A stretch of DNA of 64,000 bases from Lachnospiraceae bacterium (GTDB lineage: Bacteria; Bacillota; Clostridia; Lachnospirales; Lachnospiraceae), in NCBI GenBank assembly GCA_004557975.1, contig SFEV01000005.1:14472-78471 (forward strand), given 5' to 3'. The translations under genes were made by a program, and so were the position numbers. The notes beneath the pieces were generated by a model. The model worked only from the letters and a program-made list of their open reading frames with translations. It made no database searches and had not been told where the DNA came from. Shown here piece after piece: positions 61,372 through 64,000 of the stretch. Every line of letters starts with the position of its first letter. Position 1 is the first letter of the stretch.

Positions 61372-61389
61372 AAGTTCTCGAATTTTTTG

Positions 61390-61418
61390 TTGCCAACAGG
61401 AAAAAGCTACATTATAAT
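61390..61418 (+). promoter_or_regulatory. Promoter of guaA
   Basis: TTGCCA (61390-61395), 17 bp, perfect TATAAT (61413-61418). Predicted start about 61425, which leaves a leader of about 192 nt. Confidence 0.8.
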
Positions 61419-61424
61419 AGGAAA

Positions 61425-61616
61425 GTCAGAAAACAGGGAGGGGCAAAAGGTCCGAATATCTGTTTTCCATGTGTATGACAATTGCGCCTGGCATTTGCCA
61501 GGCGTACCGGAAATTACTTTCAGCAGCGTGGATATTTCACCGGAAAAGGCGATTCCATCTGAAGAAACAGACTTTCGGTACGCTTCGGGCCGGATGAGGC
61601 GCGGAATGGAGGAGAA
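61425..61616 (+). other. Long structured leader of guaA
   Basis: Contains GAAAACAG/CTGTTTTC (61429-61436 with 61460-61467), a perfect 9-bp hairpin CGCCTGGCA/TGCCAGGCG (61485-61504), and GCGTACCG (61502-61509) complementary to CGGTACGC (61576-61583). GCGCCT (61484-61489) can alternatively pair with AGGCGC (61597-61602) near the SD. The alternatives are mutually exclusive, as in a riboswitch or translational switch. I do not recognise a known riboswitch consensus, and no T-run is present. Confidence 0.5.
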
Positions 61617-63161
61617 ATGAAGAGAGAGACAATTGTTGTTCTTGATTTCGGAGGACAGTATAATCAGCTAATTGCAAGACGTGTCAGAGAATGTAACGTT
61701 TACTGTGAAATCTATTCCTACAAAACAGATTTTGAAAAAATAAAAGCCCTGCAGCCAAAGGGTATTATTTTTACCGGTGGTCCGAACAGCTGTTACGAGC
61801 CCGGAGCACCTACATATTCCAGAGAGATTTTTGAAATGGGTGTGCCGATTCTCGGCATCTGTTACGGCTCCCAGCTGATGATGCACCTGCTTGGCGGAAA
61901 GGTGGAGAAGGCGCCGGTTCGTGAGTATGGAAAAATTGAGGTGACAGTGGATCAGAAATCCAGACTCTTCGGCAACGTTTCAGAAAAAACGATCTGCTGG
62001 ATGAGTCACAACGATTATATTTCCGCACTGGCACCGGGTTTTAAGGTCAGTGCATGGACTGCAGACTGTCCGTACGCCGCAATGGAGAATCCGGAGAAGA
62101 ACCTGTATGCAGTTCAGTTCCATCCGGAGGTGCTTCACACCAGAGAAGGACAGAAGATGCTCTCCAATTTTGTTTTCCAGGTCTGCGGCTGTGCCGGTGA
62201 CTGGAGAATGGACTCTTTCGTGGAACAGTCTATCCAGGCAATCAGGGCAAAAGTCGGAAATGGCAAAGTGCTGTGCGCTCTGTCCGGCGGAGTGGACTCT
62301 TCTGTGGCAGCAGTCATGCTGTCAAAGGCAGTCGGTTCTCAGCTTACCTGTGTGTTTGTGGACCACGGTCTGCTGCGAAAGAACGAGGGCGATGAGGTAG
62401 AGGCAGTGTTCGGACCGGATGGTCCCTACGATCTGAACTTTATCCGTGTCAACGCGCAGGAACGTTTTTACAGCAAGCTTAAAGGTGTGGAAGAGCCTGA
62501 GAGAAAGCGCAAGATTATCGGCGAAGAATTTATCCGTGTTTTTGAGGAAGAGGCAAAGAAGATCGGAAAGGTGGATTTCCTGGTACAGGGAACCATTTAT
62601 CCGGATGTTGTAGAGAGCGGTGTGGGCGGTGAGTCCACGGTCATCAAGTCACATCACAACGTCGGAGGACTTCCTGATTATGTAGATTTCAAGGAAATCA
62701 TCGAGCCGCTTCGTGACCTGTTCAAGGATGAGGTGCGCAGAGCCGGCCTGGAGCTTGGCATTCCGGAATATCTTGTATTCCGTCAGCCGTTCCCGGGTCC
62801 TGGACTCGGTATCCGTATTATCGGAGAAGTGACTGCAGAAAAGGTGAAAATGGTTCAGGACGCAGATGCAATCTGGCGGGAAGAGATTGCAAGAGGCGGC
62901 TGGGACAAGAAAGTAAACCAGTATTTTGCAGCACTCACAAATATGCGTTCTGTCGGTGTCATGGGAGATGAGCGGACGTATGATTATGCAGTGGCACTCA
63001 GAGCAGTGACAACTACGGATTTCATGACTGCGGAGAGCGCTGAAATTCCGTGGGAGATTATCGGAAGGACGACCAGCAGAATCGTCAATGAGGTGGCGCA
63101 TGTGAACCGCGTATTTTATGACTGTACAGGGAAGCCGCCGGCAACGATTGAAATGGAATAA
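61617..63161 (+). CDS. guaA: GMP synthase (glutamine-hydrolysing)
   Basis: Converts XMP to GMP; the N-terminal glutaminase supplies ammonia. The 514-residue protein has the class I amidotransferase Cys in ILGICYGSQLMM and the His/Glu in AVQFHPEVLHT, then the ATP-pyrophosphatase domain (P-loop ALSGGVDSSVAA) and the C-terminal dimerisation domain ending PPATIEME. SD GGAGGAG precedes ATG. Downstream is a strong terminator. The unusual leader suggests regulated expression. Confidence 0.97.
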   Translation: MKRETIVVLDFGGQYNQLIARRVRECNVYCEIYSYKTDFEKIKALQPKGIIFTGGPNSCYEPGAPTYSREIFEMGVPILGICYGSQLMMHLLGGKVEKAPVREYGKIEVTVDQKSRLFGNVSEKTICWMSHNDYISALAPGFKVSAWTADCPYAAMENPEKNLYAVQFHPEVLHTREGQKMLSNFVFQVCGCAGDWRMDSFVEQSIQAIRAKVGNGKVLCALSGGVDSSVAAVMLSKAVGSQLTCVFVDHGLLRKNEGDEVEAVFGPDGPYDLNFIRVNAQERFYSKLKGVEEPERKRKIIGEEFIRVFEEEAKKIGKVDFLVQGTIYPDVVESGVGGESTVIKSHHNVGGLPDYVDFKEIIEPLRDLFKDEVRRAGLELGIPEYLVFRQPFPGPGLGIRIIGEVTAEKVKMVQDADAIWREEIARGGWDKKVNQYFAALTNMRSVGVMGDERTYDYAVALRAVTTTDFMTAESAEIPWEIIGRTTSRIVNEVAHVNRVFYDCTGKPPATIEME

Positions 63162-63187
63162 TGAAAAAATGAATATTTTATTTTTCG

Positions 63188-63226
63188 TGGCAGATAATGA
63201 TGTTGATTATCTGCCATGGTTTTTTT
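63188..63226 (+). terminator. Terminator after guaA
   Basis: TGGCAGATAAT (63188-63198) and ATTATCTGCCA (63206-63216) form a perfect 11-bp stem, followed by a seven-T run at 63220-63226. Confidence 0.92.
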
Positions 63227-63239
63227 GCCGAGATTTTAC

Positions 63240-63255
63240 ATGTACTTTTGTACAT
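63240..63255. promoter_or_regulatory. Inverted repeat upstream of the DUF2397 gene
   Basis: ATGTAC-TTTT-GTACAT, a perfect 6-4-6 inverted repeat. No clear promoter is visible; TATGAT at 63324-63329 has only a weak -35. The spacer 63227-63490 otherwise holds the 75-nt element. Confidence 0.35.
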
Positions 63256-63365
63256 TGTTGTTGCCATTGATTAACAAAAACAAGTCGGAGATAATGAAAT
63301 TATTATCCTTTTTATCGTGTAAATATGATAAAATTAGAAGAAAGAACAAAGGATGAATATTTTTT

Positions 63366-63440
63366 GACCGAATCAAGCAAATCCCTATCCGCCACTGAAT
63401 GCTCTGCGCTTTTGAAGTGGGGGACTTACTTGATTCGGTT
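63366..63440 (+). ncRNA. Putative 75-nt structured RNA element, copy 2
   Basis: ACCGAATCAAG and CTTGATTCGGT (63367-63377 with 63429-63439) form a perfect 11-bp outer stem, and CCACT/AGTGG (63392-63396 with 63416-63420) the inner stem; CTCTGC is kept in the loop. Positions where copy 1 has G-U are A-U or G-C here. It ends 50 nt before the next ATG. Identity is unknown. Confidence 0.6.
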
Positions 63441-63490
63441 AAACTGCAAATATAAAAAGTATTTGCGAAAAGAAAGGAACGTATATCAGT

Positions 63491-64000
63491 ATGGAACATT
63501 TTGATCCCATTCATGAGACTTCGTATCTGTCTGTTCCGAATGCGCATATTTATCGCAAGATTATGCGCTGCTTTTACCGGGAATATGAGAAGATGCATTT
63601 TCAGCTATATAAAGAAGATCTCTTTCAGCTGATGAGGCAGAGTGACGAGTTTGGGGAGTATTCTATGGAACAGCTGGAACAGGATCTGGATGCTCTGGTG
63701 AAATGGAAAAATCTCACGCCGATTCAGGATCCGGGGAGGGTATATACCATAGCCGACTACAAGAATAAACAGTACCGGTATACCATGTCGGAGTATGCGG
63801 TGGAAATTGAGCGGCTGACCGTGAGACTGGAAAACATTTTTCTGGAATCTGGCAGCCTGTCCACCAATTTTTTTGTGCGTCTGGAGAAAAGCCTGGAGGA
63901 TGCGGAAAATATGGAACGTGCCGGGCTGAAGGAAGTCAATGAGTGGTGGAGCCTGCTGCAGGAAGATTTTAAGAGGCTGAATCAGAATTATCAGGATTAT
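63491..64000 (+). CDS. jetA: DUF2397 family protein, probable Wadjet type II JetA, 3'-truncated
   Basis: The first 170 codons are in the window; the frame runs open to the edge. After MEHFDPIHETSYLSVPNAHIY come the family-like helices YRKIMRCFYREYEK, LYKEDLFQLM and MEQLEQDLDALVKWKNLTP, then IADYKNKQYRYTMSEYAVEIERL. This order (winged-helix kleisin-like N-domain, then a long helical part) fits the DUF2397/TIGR02677 proteins, which stand first in the four-gene type II Wadjet anti-plasmid locus with DUF2398, DUF2399 and an SMC-like ATPase. The partners would lie to the right and are not seen, so the call rests on this fragment. AAAGGA lies 10 bp before the ATG. Confidence 0.72.
   Translation, partial: MEHFDPIHETSYLSVPNAHIYRKIMRCFYREYEKMHFQLYKEDLFQLMRQSDEFGEYSMEQLEQDLDALVKWKNLTPIQDPGRVYTIADYKNKQYRYTMSEYAVEIERLTVRLENIFLESGSLSTNFFVRLEKSLEDAENMERAGLKEVNEWWSLLQEDFKRLNQNYQDY

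Noticed and set aside
61387..61620. 77-codon frame through the guaA leader, ending at the guaA start
   Set aside because: Its TTG start lies upstream of the predicted transcription start, there is no SD, and the composition looks non-coding.

Overview
The window reads as chromosomal DNA of a spore-forming, moderate-GC Clostridia, most likely a gut-type Lachnospiraceae. The reasons are spoIIID, a meso-diaminopimelate dehydrogenase, the rqcH / yicC-remA-gmk-rpoZ neighbourhood known from Firmicutes, strong AGGAGG-type ribosome binding sites, several TTG/GTG starts and TTGACA-N17-TATAAT promoters. The genus is not settled. I saw no rRNA, tRNA, CRISPR array, phage block or intact insertion sequence.

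Layout. 1-9.6 kb: 3' part of argH, asd, topB, a left-handed beta-helix protein and the parE/parC pair. 9.7-18 kb: an esterase, then an envelope block with an MBOAT O-acyltransferase and AlgX-like partner, a secreted SH3 protein, two tandem cell-wall-binding transglutaminase-like proteins and another secreted protein, closed by nudC. 18-25 kb: two GH13 alpha-glucosidases with a divergent AraC regulator, a fructokinase-like kinase and a PepV-type dipeptidase. 25-33 kb: rqcH divergent from a core operon yicC-remA-gmk-rpoZ-DUF308-rimO-pgsA-cinA(C-terminal type), with a triple 75-bp repeat between yicC and remA. 33-39 kb: two paralogous polytopic membrane proteins flanking a secreted FN3-YkuD L,D-transpeptidase, then ddh. 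39-45 kb: arginine biosynthesis, argG divergent from argCJBD. 45-52 kb: a HAD phosphatase, phosphoglucomutase, a V4R sensor plus GGDEF cyclase and a CoA-transferase. 52-64 kb: a 1694-residue GLUG-repeat exported protein, spoIIID, a hotdog thioesterase, a family-6 type DNA glycosylase, larE/larC (nickel-pincer cofactor), trxA, guaA, and at the right edge the first 170 codons of a DUF2397 (JetA type II, Wadjet) protein.

How the genes work together. Arginine synthesis is nearly complete (argG, argC, argJ, argB, argD; argH at the left edge; argF not seen). asd and ddh supply diaminopimelate, and the L,D-transpeptidase, transglutaminase-like proteins and MBOAT pair act on the envelope. The GH13 enzymes plus the kinase form a small oligosaccharide-use locus under AraC control.

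Most unusual signals. (1) Two copies of a 75-nt, ungapped, about 80% identical element (51813-51887 and 63366-63440), each about 45-50 nt upstream of a start codon; the differences between copies keep base pairing only if the + strand is the RNA. (2) The triple 75-bp repeat before remA. (3) A perfect 16-bp palindrome over the predicted start site of the V4R-GGDEF operon. (4) A promoter lying inside a terminator hairpin after cinA. (5) A long structured guaA leader and a terminator-like hairpin in the argG leader. (6) The start of a probable type II Wadjet operon. All calls come from reading the sequence; no database search was run.
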